Below, in pieces: positions 26,701-35,756 of a stretch of 39,039 nt of DNA. The DNA is from DATCLA01 sp036564195. Its GTDB lineage: Bacteria > Bacillota > UBA4882 > UBA8346. The notes below the pieces were generated by a model. The model saw nothing but the letters and a program-made list of their open reading frames with translations. It had not been told where the DNA came from and did not search any database. The stretch spans positions 1 through 39,039 of the forward strand of contig DATCLA010000191.1 of assembly GCA_036564195.1 (NCBI GenBank). Direction: 5' to 3'. Position 1 is the first letter of the stretch, and every line of letters begins with the position of its first letter. The position numbers were made by a program, and so were the translations under genes.

Positions 26701-27688
26701 CTTTAATGCGGTCGAAGCAGTTATAAAAGAAATAAAAGCTAAATATCACCGCATTAACGGGATTATTCACTCGGCCGGCGTTTCATCTTACGGGTTTATT
26801 GGCGATAAAACCGAATCAGCCTTTAATCAAGTGATTAACCCTAAAATTAAAGGGGCCTGGATCCTTGAAAACTTGACACAACAGGAGGGGTTAGACTTTT
26901 TTGTGATGTTTTCATCAGTGGCTACAACTTTTGGAGCTCCGGGGCAAGGTGATTATGCTGCCGCTAATTTATACTTGGATTCTTTTGCGGCAGCTATGAA
27001 AAAGAAGGGGCGCAGGGCGGTTACAATCGATTGGGTTCAGTGGTTGGAGACGGGAATGGCGGTAGAGACCGGAGTAAATGTAAATACTATCTTCAAGGCC
27101 TTACCTACCCGGCAGGGGATTGAGGCGTTTGCCCAAATTCTCAATTCAAGTTTAAACCGGGTTTTAGTTGGAGAAATCAATTATGGGGATGAAAAGGTTC
27201 TTTTATTAGATAGTTTTCCGCTGAAATTATCCCCAAAGCTTAGCCGGAATCTTGAAAATCAAAAGAGTTTATTCAAAACCAAACCCGGAAACGTTACTAA
27301 GGGTCAAATCGGTCCAGTAAATTTATCAGGCAGGGAGGATGGTATTTACACTGAAATCGAGCAAACCGTTGCCCAAGTGTGGGGTGAGGTCCTTGGCTAC
27401 AATGAATTGGGAATTGAAGATAATTTTTATGAATTGGGCGGCGACTCGATTTTAGCGATTCGAATCATCAACCGGATTTCCAGTCTGATCAATAAAAATC
27501 TATCACTCACTGATGTTCTGGCCTTTCCGACTATTTCAGACCTGGCGAAGTATATTGAAAGTGTTTTAGCCAGCGAAAGGAATGAAGCGGAGCAAGAGCT
27601 GCTGACTATAATAAATCGAATCGAAGGGTTAAACGATGAAGCTGTTTCGGAATTATTGGAAGAGCCGGAAAAGCCTAAAAAATCCTGA
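23789..27688 (+). CDS. Trans-AT polyketide synthase module, KS-KR-ACP
   Basis: A single 1299-residue module. The ketosynthase (about 27-455) has the active cysteine C198 in DTACSSSLVAVHLACQ, with EAHGTGTRIGDP and KTNIGHLYEASGI carrying the two histidines. A linker to about 645 ends in the motif LPVYPFDKLRCW, usual after trans-AT ketosynthases. No acyltransferase is present. A structural and a catalytic ketoreductase half follow: the NADPH loop TGGTGGIG is at about 896-904, and the active tyrosine Y1056 is in QGDYAAANLYLDSF. The carrier protein has S1220 in YELGGDSILAIR. There is no dehydratase or methyltransferase, so one round should give a beta-hydroxy acyl chain. AAAGGA precedes ATG 23789. 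The NRPS gene follows after about 200 bases. Confidence 0.95.
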   Translation: MKKNLIEINHDRNQPEPSGMAVISKNDIAIIGIAGKFPMANSIDEFWDNLRNGVDSIAALPEGRWRDCQRYLQYKGETNVKFIKAAFLEAIDQFDYKFFKLSPKEASLMDPAHRLFLETAWQALEDAGYGGQRILGSNVGVYLGFEPNLVDSYGKMIYEVERSSLQICAAGNIPAITPSRISYLLDLKGPTMVIDTACSSSLVAVHLACQAIKSGDCNMAIVGGVKLYLLPVDIPEEKLGIESSDFRTKSFDDSSDGTGSGEGVAAVILKPLFEAIKDKDHIYAVIKGSAINQDGSSANLTAPNVLSQADVIEKAWQRAGIHPDTISYIEAHGTGTRIGDPIEIAGITKAFERYTSKKQFCGIGSVKTNIGHLYEASGIVGLIKAALALKHGEIPPTLHFNRPNKNICFEESPVYLVDQLIPWETDGYPRRCGVNAFGFSGTNCHVILEEAPPLGEKPVSKSTGNDQILSVFTLAAKSGSALQELLIAYNDWFNKAADLDIREICYLTNTGRGHYNERLAIIVTSYSQLKAKLSELTITGISDNPEKDIYYGKHKLIANSASAKDTQDLSEQAKKNLSDLALEKLQFFLESNRTNRAILAEICQLYVKGADIVWENFYRGEDLSKIRLPVYPFDKLRCWLEIPEATPQLEETGLYFSVFWKPEPLKEADFQAISDQSIMIIKDSSQNATINQEAIAFLRKRCKSLIEVVIGPEFEQINEHKFVIRNLLTDYQVLLKECKKIGLNVIIHTLALENRTPVTSLEKLTGKLDQGLYSLFFLTKALQKSFSNQALKLLVVSYCASEVTGQERVIIPENVSLFGLGKIIERESPEITYKGIDVDDHFSIEMIYPDLVQDFASSQVAYRNGKRFVEEFREVELADYKLSQPVRLKNGGLYIITGGTGGIGLEVAKYLTSKNVLKLALINRSEFPQRKTWPEILSSRRDPELCNKIEMIQAMESNGSEVSFYSADISDFNAVEAVIKEIKAKYHRINGIIHSAGVSSYGFIGDKTESAFNQVINPKIKGAWILENLTQQEGLDFFVMFSSVATTFGAPGQGDYAAANLYLDSFAAAMKKKGRRAVTIDWVQWLETGMAVETGVNVNTIFKALPTRQGIEAFAQILNSSLNRVLVGEINYGDEKVLLLDSFPLKLSPKLSRNLENQKSLFKTKPGNVTKGQIGPVNLSGREDGIYTEIEQTVAQVWGEVLGYNELGIEDNFYELGGDSILAIRIINRISSLINKNLSLTDVLAFPTISDLAKYIESVLASERNEAEQELLTIINRIEGLNDEAVSELLEEPEKPKKS

Positions 27689-27894
27689 GGTTTCATTGAC
27701 TGTAAATCTTCTGTTGGAACTAATTTTTGCCTTTATTCAGAACCGTTTTGCCGGGTATACCAAAAGTTAATAAACTGACGGTGATATCGGGGCAGTCCGT
27801 TGATGGGGGATTAATGCGACGATTAAAGAGTTTAATCACCTTTAATTTGTCCACTTGATAGCGGCAAGATTTTGTCAAAAAGGGGGGAGACCAA

Positions 27895-30800
27895 ATGAAT
27901 GAGCTATATAAAAGAATTAGTAATCTCACTCCGAAACAGAGGAGACTATTGGAACAAGAACTCAAAAAAAGCAATAAGGATTTATTAAGGCTATCAGCTG
28001 CAAATGAAAGGGTTGATTCGATTGGGAATGCACCGGAACAGGAATATTACCGGGCATCAACTTTGCAGCAAGGAATGTATATTCTAAATCAAAAGGAGGG
28101 AATTAAAACCAGTTATAACATACCGGTAGCATTCAAGATTGAGGGGGAGTTAAAAAAGGAATACCTGGAATTAGTATTTAAACAACTGATCAACAGGCAC
28201 GAATCCTTACGAACCTCATTTATTGTGATTGACGGCGAACTTTTGCAACGGGTTCACCCTGAAGTCGATTTCCAACTCGAATACTGGGAAGCGGATCAAT
28301 CCGAAGTAACCGAAGTTATTAACCGGTTTATCCGTCCCTTTGACTTAAGCGCAGCGCCGTTATTTCGCGCCGGTTTAATCAGATTGAATCAAGATAGCTA
28401 CATCCTGGTGTATGACTTGCATCATATAATCACCGACGGTAGCTCGATGGAAATTTTAAAACGGGATTTTGTCCGGCTTTACAACGGTGCTACATTGCCC
28501 AAGCTGCGGATTCAATATAAAGATTTTGCCGAGTGGCAGCATAAGTCATTGAACCCCGAAACGGTCAAGCGTCAGGAGGCTTATTGGCTAAACCGCTTTG
28601 CCGGTTACATTCCCAAAACCGGATTACCTACGGACTACTCTAGGCCATCGATTATGGATTTTAATGGGGATATTGTAGGGATTGAGGTTGATGAGGAGAC
28701 TACCACAGCGCTTAGAAAATATTCCCTACAGCAATCAACCACTTTATTTACAACGCTATTCGCAGCTTATAATGTGCTTTTAGCCTTCCTAACCGGGGAG
28801 GAGGAGCAAGTTGTTGGGGTACCGGTTACCCGGAGGGATCACACTGATTTGCAAAACATTATCGGGGTATTTGTTAAAACTTTGGTCTTACGTAACTACC
28901 CTCGGTTTGAAACTACTTTTGAGACATTTTTAGGTTTAGTCCGTGAACATGTGCTTCAGGCATTTGAGAATCAGGATTACCAATTTGAAACGTTCCCGGA
29001 GAAGCTGGAGCTCAAACGGGAATTAAACCGAAACTTCTTATTCGATACGGCCTTTAACTATAACTATAATTATACGATGTTTGATAGCGATGAGGATCTG
29101 AAACTACTTGATGGTTCCGTTAAATTTACCCCCTATCCTCTGAAAACCGCGATGGCCAAATTTGACCTCACGGTATATGTAGAGGAGGCCGGAGCTAAAA
29201 TCTGGATTACCTTTAACTACCGTACCAGTTTGTTTAAGAAAACCACCATGGAATATTGGCTCCGGCAATACTTGCAATTGTTAAAGTTGATCCTTAAGAA
29301 TCCGCAATTGAAAATCAAAGAATATCCCATCTTTCGTAAAAGTGATGTACCTGCTATCCAAAGGATTATTCCGGCAGCGGAATATGAGCCATTTTCTGAA
29401 GCAGCACTCCGCTATTCTCTTGGTAAATATTTTGAAACCCGGGTGGCTAAGTATGGGGATGGAGTAGCGGTTAAAGCAGTGGACCGTACCTGGACTTACC
29501 GGGAGTTAAATGCGGCAGCCAACCGGATTGCCTGGACATTGCTTGATCAGGGAGCATCCGGACAGACCGTTGCCTTGCTGTTTGAGCAGGGCGCGGCAAT
29601 GATCGCAGCTATGTTAGGTATTTTGAAAGCCGGAAGTATCTATGTTCCCCTTGATCCCGGTTATCCTTACGAGCGGCTGAAGTTTATATTGGAAGACTCA
29701 CAAGCTCAAAGAATTATCACGAATAATACCAACTTTGAGTTAGCGGAAAAACTAACCCCGCCGGAGCGGGGAATCCGGGTTATCAATACGGATAATTTGC
29801 AAGCACCCGAAAGTAATCCGGAAATTGAAATAAAGCCGGATAATCTCGCATATATTATTTATACATCGGGGTCAACCGGGAAACCGAAGGGGGTTACCCA
29901 GACACACCGGAATATTTTGAAGTTTGCCGGCGAATTTATCAACTTGTTACATCTGAACCGGCAAGACCGTCTGGCGTTATTGACCTCATATAGCCATACG
30001 GTAGCGGTGATTGACATTTTCAGTACTTTATTTGCCGGGGCGGCCCTCTATCCCTATGACCTGAAAAATTCCGGTGATATGGCCAAACTGGCCCAATGGT
30101 TAAAAGAAGAACAGCTCACCATCTATCATTCGGTACCAACCGTTTTCCGGTATTGCATGAATGCTTTAGCTAAAGACGAGCTTCTGCCGGAGCTGCGGAT
30201 GGTGGTTATTGGTGGTGAAGCAGTTCATGAACACGATGTGGAAAGGTACCGGGAACATTGCGGGGACGGTTGTCTGCTGGTCAATTTGTTCGGATCTTCG
30301 GAGCTCCTAATTGCTACCGCCTATTTAGTTGATAAACAGACCGATCTTTCGAAATCGACTGTTCCGGTGGGGTATCCCGTGCCTGGAGTAGAAGTTGATT
30401 TAGTAAATGAAGACAATGAGGAAATCGGTATCTACCGCAGCGGTGAGCTGATCTATCGGAGTGAATTTATTTCCCCGGGGTATTGGGGGCTTGAGGAGAA
30501 AACCCGGACGGTATTCGGACGCGATCCGGCCCAGGCTAATCGGAGTGTCTACCGTAGCGGCGACTGGGCCCGGAGATTACCGGGCGGGGAATTGGAATAT
30601 CTCGGGCGTCGGGACCAGCAGGTTAAAATTCGCGGTTTTCGGATCGAATTAAGTGAGATCGAGGGTGCCCTGGCGACAGTTGCTGGAATTAAGCAGTGTG
30701 CGGTGATTGCCAGAAGCGATTCAAAGGGCGAAAGTATCTTGATTGGATATTACGTACCGTCGGAAACACCGGCAGTGGCGGTTGAAGCGATTCGACAGCA

Positions 30801-31194
30801 GTTACATCAGAAATTACCCGATTACATGATACCGGTGCATTTCATAGCGCTTCCGGAACTGCCGCTGACGCCTAATGGGAAATTGGACCGACAAGCCTTG
30901 CCGGAGCCGGAAGCAGACAGGCCCGGAGTGAAACATGGAGCTCCCCGTAATGCGTTTGAAGCAGAATTGGTAGCAATTTGGCAGGAAGTACTGGGAGTTG
31001 CGAACATCGGAATTTACGATAACTTCTTTGATCTGGGCGGTCATTCTATAAATGCAATGCAAATAATCGGGAGATTAACCAATTATCCCTTGGGATTAAT
31101 GGAATTTTTCAGCTATCCGACTATTGCAGCACTAAGTGATCATGTCCAAACGGCTGGTTATAGCGGAGAGCATAAGTGGGAGGTCCGCACTTAA
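27895..31194 (+). CDS. Non-ribosomal peptide synthetase module, C-A-PCP
   Basis: A 1099-residue single module without a thioesterase. A short N-terminal helix (ELYKRISNLTPKQRRLLEQE) looks like a docking element. The condensation domain has HHIITDGSS at about 176-184, an intact HHxxxDG site. The adenylation domain shows YIIYTSGSTGKPKGV (about 655), GELEYLGRRDQQVKIRGFRI and the catalytic lysine in LTPNGKLDRQAL. The carrier serine is S1050 in LGGHSINAMQ. In the substrate pocket the position usually filled by Asp235 (GrsA numbering) seems to be Thr in SYSHTVAVIDIF, which points away from an ordinary alpha-amino acid. The absence of a thioesterase means chain release needs another enzyme. GGGGGGAG precedes ATG 27895. 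Confidence 0.94.
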   Translation: MNELYKRISNLTPKQRRLLEQELKKSNKDLLRLSAANERVDSIGNAPEQEYYRASTLQQGMYILNQKEGIKTSYNIPVAFKIEGELKKEYLELVFKQLINRHESLRTSFIVIDGELLQRVHPEVDFQLEYWEADQSEVTEVINRFIRPFDLSAAPLFRAGLIRLNQDSYILVYDLHHIITDGSSMEILKRDFVRLYNGATLPKLRIQYKDFAEWQHKSLNPETVKRQEAYWLNRFAGYIPKTGLPTDYSRPSIMDFNGDIVGIEVDEETTTALRKYSLQQSTTLFTTLFAAYNVLLAFLTGEEEQVVGVPVTRRDHTDLQNIIGVFVKTLVLRNYPRFETTFETFLGLVREHVLQAFENQDYQFETFPEKLELKRELNRNFLFDTAFNYNYNYTMFDSDEDLKLLDGSVKFTPYPLKTAMAKFDLTVYVEEAGAKIWITFNYRTSLFKKTTMEYWLRQYLQLLKLILKNPQLKIKEYPIFRKSDVPAIQRIIPAAEYEPFSEAALRYSLGKYFETRVAKYGDGVAVKAVDRTWTYRELNAAANRIAWTLLDQGASGQTVALLFEQGAAMIAAMLGILKAGSIYVPLDPGYPYERLKFILEDSQAQRIITNNTNFELAEKLTPPERGIRVINTDNLQAPESNPEIEIKPDNLAYIIYTSGSTGKPKGVTQTHRNILKFAGEFINLLHLNRQDRLALLTSYSHTVAVIDIFSTLFAGAALYPYDLKNSGDMAKLAQWLKEEQLTIYHSVPTVFRYCMNALAKDELLPELRMVVIGGEAVHEHDVERYREHCGDGCLLVNLFGSSELLIATAYLVDKQTDLSKSTVPVGYPVPGVEVDLVNEDNEEIGIYRSGELIYRSEFISPGYWGLEEKTRTVFGRDPAQANRSVYRSGDWARRLPGGELEYLGRRDQQVKIRGFRIELSEIEGALATVAGIKQCAVIARSDSKGESILIGYYVPSETPAVAVEAIRQQLHQKLPDYMIPVHFIALPELPLTPNGKLDRQALPEPEADRPGVKHGAPRNAFEAELVAIWQEVLGVANIGIYDNFFDLGGHSINAMQIIGRLTNYPLGLMEFFSYPTIAALSDHVQTAGYSGEHKWEVRT

Positions 31195-31263
31195 ATTTCT
31201 GCCCCACCGGGTTTACTTTAAAATGCGTTTCTATTTTGATGTCCGTGGCGGAGGGATTAACCT

Positions 31264-32478
31264 GTGGCTTTAGTACAAATTGCCTTGGCGGGGTTTAAAC
31301 GCTATCGCAGCCGACGCAGAAATTTTACAGTAATCATCATTGGGAGTTACTTTTTAATCTGCCTTTTTATGCTGTTTTTCAGGACTGTCATCCGTAATAT
31401 TGACCAATTTTGGGTGGCCGATTACGTCGGCGGCGACTTAATCGTTTCTAAAACCAATAAAACTTATGATTTTACGCGTCCGGTTCCTCCGGAACAATTC
31501 TTTCGCTTCAGTCAATTTCTGAGCCGTAACCCGACCTATCGTAATCGGGTATCTCCTTGTTTACGAATCGGCGCCTTAATTGAAAGACAGATCTATGGCC
31601 AATCAAGCTATTGCATTGTCAACGGTATTGACCTCCAGAATCAACAAGGCTTTGTCAGACAGTTGCAACTTTTTGAAGGCCGCATGTTTAACAGCAACCG
31701 TAATGAGGTTGTCCTTCCTAAGCAAATGGCGGAAAATCTCAGTATTACGCTGGGCGATTCTCTGATTATTTATGTGATTACTAAAGACGGATATCTCAAT
31801 TTTGACTTGTTGCAAGTTGTCGGGCTCTTGGATATTTCATTGCCTGCCCAAACTTTTTTTAGTCAGACAATGGTCTATATGCCTTTGGCGAAGTTGCAGG
31901 AACTGATGACAGTAGACCAGGATCAGGTGAGCGAAGCCGTTGTCTTCAAGAAACCGGGACTGTTAGGGAGGCCATTACGAGGTAACTATAAACTGATTAA
32001 AGGGGTTACCAGCTTTTCTCTGATTCGTTCCCTCTTTTTTGCTTTTAGATTTTTGGAAGCGGTCATTCTGTTTTTAATATTTGTAATGGCATTTTGTGCA
32101 ATTTATCATAATGTCGGATTAATGAATGTGGAGCGGGAGAAGGAGATCGGGGTTTATTTGACCAGCGGGGCTAAACCTGCTTGGATACGGCGGCTGATGA
32201 ACTATGAATTACTGATTTATACTGTTTATTGTTCGCTTTGGGGCGGACTCCTCACTTTACTGGTAGTTACCGGTGTGAATAGTCTGGGGATTTATCCGGA
32301 TGATATTCCCATGAAACTGTTAATGGCTTGTTCTCATTTCAGCATCGGTAATCATCCGGGGATCTATCTCCTGGCTTTTTTAATAGTCCTGTTTTTAATG
32401 ATTACCGGCAGTTTGAGACCGGTTTGGCGGGCAACTGAAAATACCCGGATCATTGAGTTACTGCAAAAGTCGCGGTAA
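31264..32478 (+). CDS. FtsX/MacB-like ABC transporter permease 1
   Basis: A 404-residue permease with the MacB/LolC layout: one membrane segment near residues 20-45, a large extracytoplasmic domain to about 255, then three more membrane segments. Key spots are GDLIVSKTNKTYDF and FEGRMFNSNRNEVVLPKQMA in the outer domain, and MNVEREKEIGVYLTSGAKPA after the second segment, the FtsX signature loop. The GTG at 31264 is preceded by GGAGGG. It starts 69 bases after the NRPS stop on the same strand and is probably co-transcribed with it. The other half-transporter follows at once, so the two should form a heterodimer with the ATPase at 35757. Confidence 0.9.
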   Translation: MALVQIALAGFKRYRSRRRNFTVIIIGSYFLICLFMLFFRTVIRNIDQFWVADYVGGDLIVSKTNKTYDFTRPVPPEQFFRFSQFLSRNPTYRNRVSPCLRIGALIERQIYGQSSYCIVNGIDLQNQQGFVRQLQLFEGRMFNSNRNEVVLPKQMAENLSITLGDSLIIYVITKDGYLNFDLLQVVGLLDISLPAQTFFSQTMVYMPLAKLQELMTVDQDQVSEAVVFKKPGLLGRPLRGNYKLIKGVTSFSLIRSLFFAFRFLEAVILFLIFVMAFCAIYHNVGLMNVEREKEIGVYLTSGAKPAWIRRLMNYELLIYTVYCSLWGGLLTLLVVTGVNSLGIYPDDIPMKLLMACSHFSIGNHPGIYLLAFLIVLFLMITGSLRPVWRATENTRIIELLQKSR

Positions 32479-32511
32479 ATCAGGGTGAACCGTACAGAAA
32501 GGCAGGGTGAA

Positions 32512-33714
32512 ATGTTCGATTTAAAATGGGCTTTTAAAAATTTAATTGCCAATAAACGCCGCACCGGCGGGATGGTAGGTTTTATTGCCTTAATTTTAGT
32601 TATTATGATGGTAAATTTATTATTTCTGGACGGTACCAGTACTCAAATGAAAGAAGCTTTACGTAACAGTAAGGGTGATTTGTATTTATGGTCGAAATTC
32701 AGTTTGAGTACTGCCGACAGTAATCTTGAAGCCTATCGTGACAAGCTGAAAAACAAAATCAGGACTTTGGCTAAGTATTCCCAAATTTACAGTGTTTCCG
32801 GGTATGCTGAGGCGCTGGTCCTGGGGACCGAGCCTGCTTATTTACAATACCTTGACCGGGTAGTCAGTTGGCCGCAAAGACATCGGGAAAAGCTGAAACA
32901 AGGGTCGGCCTTGATTGAAAATGGCCTGGCTCAAAAGCTGAATGTTAAAAGAGGGGATTTTATTACTATTAAGATTAAGAATGACAGTGGTATGGTTAAT
33001 ACTCTTCAGGTAAAGATTGACGGCGTTTTTGTCGGTTCCAATCTGCTCTTTGGCGATGTCCTATATATCAATATCAAGGATCAAAACTTGTTATGGATTA
33101 ATGAACTGGACTTTGAGTGCAATGATTTGAAACTTTATTTCAAACCAGGTATCACTGATAAAGATCTCCGGATTATCGAAGAATATCTGCAGCTGAATTA
33201 TCCCCAGGCCCATATCACTTGTCCGAAACTCAACCCTACGGCAGAGACGGCTTATACCACGTTTAAATACTACCGTTACCTGTTGATATTTTTGTTTATC
33301 TTATTAAATGCCGTCTTTATCATTATTCTCTATTTTGCAGTTCAAAATGTTTATTTTATTGCATTTCGGCAGCGCCGCCAAGAATTGGCTACTTTATTGA
33401 CTTACGGGATGAAACATTTTCGGATTAAACTGATTGGACTCTGGGAGTCCAATCTGATTTTTGCTTTAGCCCTGATGCTATCGGTACCGCTTTCGTTATT
33501 GATTACCAGCGCTATCCATCAATTTGAAATAACTGATTCCAGTTTGGGTGAATTAATTGCGGTCCTGGGCGGACCACGAATTAATTTCAGTTTTAACTGG
33601 CTGACTATTCCGGCTATGGTTGTTTTAGTTTGGGCCATGATGTTAATAGCGACTTATCGAGGGGTAAATAACTACCTAAAGCTGGAGATCCGAGAGATAA
33701 TTTCCAGAAACTAG
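32512..33714 (+). CDS. FtsX/MacB-like ABC transporter permease 2
   Basis: A 400-residue second permease with the same four-segment plan. It starts with FDLKWAFKNLIANKRRTGGM, the N-terminal amphipathic stretch of this family, then a first segment (FIALILVIMMVNLLFL). The outer domain spans about 50-255, and three final segments follow. The loop FRQRRQELATLLTYGMKHFR replaces the REKEIG loop of permease 1. ATG 32512 is used because AGGGTG lies upstream; a GTG at 32485 would add nine residues without a properly spaced site. The pairing with a LolA-like protein suggests lipid or amphiphile transport away from the inner membrane rather than uptake. Confidence 0.9.
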   Translation: MFDLKWAFKNLIANKRRTGGMVGFIALILVIMMVNLLFLDGTSTQMKEALRNSKGDLYLWSKFSLSTADSNLEAYRDKLKNKIRTLAKYSQIYSVSGYAEALVLGTEPAYLQYLDRVVSWPQRHREKLKQGSALIENGLAQKLNVKRGDFITIKIKNDSGMVNTLQVKIDGVFVGSNLLFGDVLYINIKDQNLLWINELDFECNDLKLYFKPGITDKDLRIIEEYLQLNYPQAHITCPKLNPTAETAYTTFKYYRYLLIFLFILLNAVFIIILYFAVQNVYFIAFRQRRQELATLLTYGMKHFRIKLIGLWESNLIFALALMLSVPLSLLITSAIHQFEITDSSLGELIAVLGGPRINFSFNWLTIPAMVVLVWAMMLIATYRGVNNYLKLEIREIISRN

Positions 33715-33741
33715 GCTATTAAACAAAAAGGGGTGTTTCAA

Positions 33742-34491
33742 TTGAAAAAGCTGGTTGTGATTTTCCTCGGCTTACTGTTTTTAACGTTAAACCTCCAGTC
33801 GGAAGCGGCGTCCGATGTCGGGACAGACCTCTTAAAAAAGTCTGACGCCATAATCTTTCCTGATCAGTGCAAGTTTCTGTTCCGGCTTGAGGATTATGAA
33901 AAGGACCGGTCCAAACGGTACAGTATCTATCAAGGTTATATGAAAGGGGATAACCGTTATCTCCTGATCGGGCTGGAGCCGGCGTTGGTTAAAGGTACGG
34001 CCCAACTCCGCATCGATGAAACAATTTTTAACTACCTAAAAAAAGTTGATGTTCTACAACAAGTCTCCGCCAAAGTGGCCTTTGGAAACTCCACCCTCTC
34101 CGAAGAAGATGTTATGGGTGGTAAATTAGAAAATTATTATAAGGTGTCAAATCTGGTTATGCAAGAGGAAAAAGGCAAGCAGGTTGCGGTACTTACTATT
34201 ACCGCCAAGTCCAAAGACGTTGCATACCATAAAATTATTAATTACCTTGATCCGGTCAGTTGTTACCCGGTTAAACGGTTATATTACTCTTTCTCCGGCA
34301 AGCAGGTTCGGGAGATGGTCTTTGAAACGATCCAGATGAAAAATGGCAAGCTTGATCTGTTAAAGTTCACAATGTATGACAGTTTACGTCGTGGCTGGTA
34401 TTCCAAAGTGACTATTAACAATTTCGATTACTCAAAAACAATCCCGGATAACATTTTTACCAGAATGTATTTGAAATTGGCAACCAAATAA
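33742..34491 (+). CDS. LolA-like outer-membrane lipoprotein-sorting protein
   Basis: A 249-residue exported protein. It begins with a signal peptide (KKLVVIFLGLLFLTLNLQ, cleavage near SEAA). The rest consists of alternating strands with the pattern of the LolA-like sorting proteins, including GNSTLSEEDVMGGKLENYY and NYLDPVSCYPVKRLYYSF. Proteins of this type bind a lipid moiety in a half-barrel and carry it across the periplasm. The TTG at 33742 is the likely start because AAGGGG is correctly spaced; the GTG at 33733 would overlap that site. It lies between the permeases and a beta-barrel protein, and is probably the shuttle of this exporter. Confidence 0.82.
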   Translation: MKKLVVIFLGLLFLTLNLQSEAASDVGTDLLKKSDAIIFPDQCKFLFRLEDYEKDRSKRYSIYQGYMKGDNRYLLIGLEPALVKGTAQLRIDETIFNYLKKVDVLQQVSAKVAFGNSTLSEEDVMGGKLENYYKVSNLVMQEEKGKQVAVLTITAKSKDVAYHKIINYLDPVSCYPVKRLYYSFSGKQVREMVFETIQMKNGKLDLLKFTMYDSLRRGWYSKVTINNFDYSKTIPDNIFTRMYLKLATK

Positions 34492-34503
34492 GGAGTGTTT
34501 TTG

Positions 34504-35718
34504 ATGATCCACAATATATTATGGTTAACCAAGTTGGCTTTGGGCTTACTCTTGCTAGCGCTGACTTTTTGGGGTCTGCCCCCTGCGGTGGTTTTAGGAA
34601 GGAGTCTTGATATTTATGGTAATTTATATTTTGAAATGGCTGACCGCGACTATACTGAAACTTTTAGGGCTGCCAATCCCGACTTAGCCAGTGACCTGTG
34701 GACCTATACTTCAGGCGATCTGTTTTTACGGGGGAGTGAGGATGATTCCTTGCTCCAATTTTTGATTGATTATAAATATGAAGGCGATTTTCAAGGTAGT
34801 AACTCTCCGGGCGGATATTTTAATCAATACTATATAATCGTGCCTTTTAATAACAACTCCTTTTTATATTGCGGCCAGAAATATAAACGGGTAGGCGTGG
34901 CTAAAATTTTTAATATTGGCAACCGGTATGAACGGGGCGGTTATCCCACTAAATTGATTGAGTATGATATTCTTAAGTCCGATAATATTAATTACGGTTT
35001 TATTGCCAATTTTAAGGACCGGTCCCAATGGGATCAGGTTCAGTATTCGGGGTTTATCGATTTTAGCAAGAACAACTTTAATATGCAAGGTTATTGTTTT
35101 ATCGAAGGGAAGCGTGGGTATTCGTTGGTAGCCGATTTGAGCTATCAGGCCGGGATTTTCCAGTTTTATGGTGAAGCTCTTTATATGAGTGAGTCGGATC
35201 AAAAAGTGGCCAAACTTGGTTTAGAACCTACCGATGACAGTTTGGATTATCGTAATGAGGACAGCACTACCAAGTTCCTTACCGGAGTAATGCTCAATCA
35301 GAAGAATTACAGTATCACCCTGGAGTATTTGCGGAATGAGACAGCTTATAATGACCGGGAACGGAATGAGTTCATCACTTATTTAAAACGCCATCAGCTT
35401 ACCGGAAGACGTAATCTATATTCTGAATATTATAGTTATAACTGGACTTCAAATTACCTCGGTTTAAGTTTTTTCCTACCCAGGCTGGGAAGTGATCAAT
35501 GTTCATTAACTGCTTCCTACATTACCTCACTGCCCGACGGGGGGTGGGACGATGAGCACGCCAGCAGTCAAGTTTGTTTTAATGTGGCTTATAATATCTA
35601 TCAAAACTTAACCGCTACTTTCAACCTGACCCACAATTTTGGCGGTGAAAAAGGGGAATTTCTCAATCTTTATGAGGATAAGACCCGCTACCAGTTGAGT
35701 CTGCTATTTTCGTTTTAG
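34504..35718 (+). CDS. Predicted outer-membrane beta-barrel protein
   Basis: A 404-residue protein with no named family that I recognise. It starts with a signal peptide (residues about 1-28, with LALGLLLLALTFWGL). The remainder is rich in aromatic residues, with many alternating polar/hydrophobic strands (for example NSFLYCGQKYKRVGVAKIF and SLTASYITSLPDGG). It ends in TRYQLSLLFSF, a C-terminal Phe after an alternating strand, which is the classical outer-membrane sorting signal. ATG 34504 has AAGGAG at good distance; an upstream GTG at 34495 is in frame. Its place in the exporter operon suggests the outer-membrane receiver or channel for the product. This is a fold-level inference. Confidence 0.72.
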   Translation: MIHNILWLTKLALGLLLLALTFWGLPPAVVLGRSLDIYGNLYFEMADRDYTETFRAANPDLASDLWTYTSGDLFLRGSEDDSLLQFLIDYKYEGDFQGSNSPGGYFNQYYIIVPFNNNSFLYCGQKYKRVGVAKIFNIGNRYERGGYPTKLIEYDILKSDNINYGFIANFKDRSQWDQVQYSGFIDFSKNNFNMQGYCFIEGKRGYSLVADLSYQAGIFQFYGEALYMSESDQKVAKLGLEPTDDSLDYRNEDSTTKFLTGVMLNQKNYSITLEYLRNETAYNDRERNEFITYLKRHQLTGRRNLYSEYYSYNWTSNYLGLSFFLPRLGSDQCSLTASYITSLPDGGWDDEHASSQVCFNVAYNIYQNLTATFNLTHNFGGEKGEFLNLYEDKTRYQLSLLFSF

Positions 35719-35756
35719 TTTAGCAACAACCAATTTGACTTTTCCGGAGGGATCAG

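Noticed and set aside
27696..27770. 24-residue hydrophobic frame between the PKS and NRPS genes
   Set aside because: TTG start without a convincing ribosome-binding site and no similarity; probably chance.
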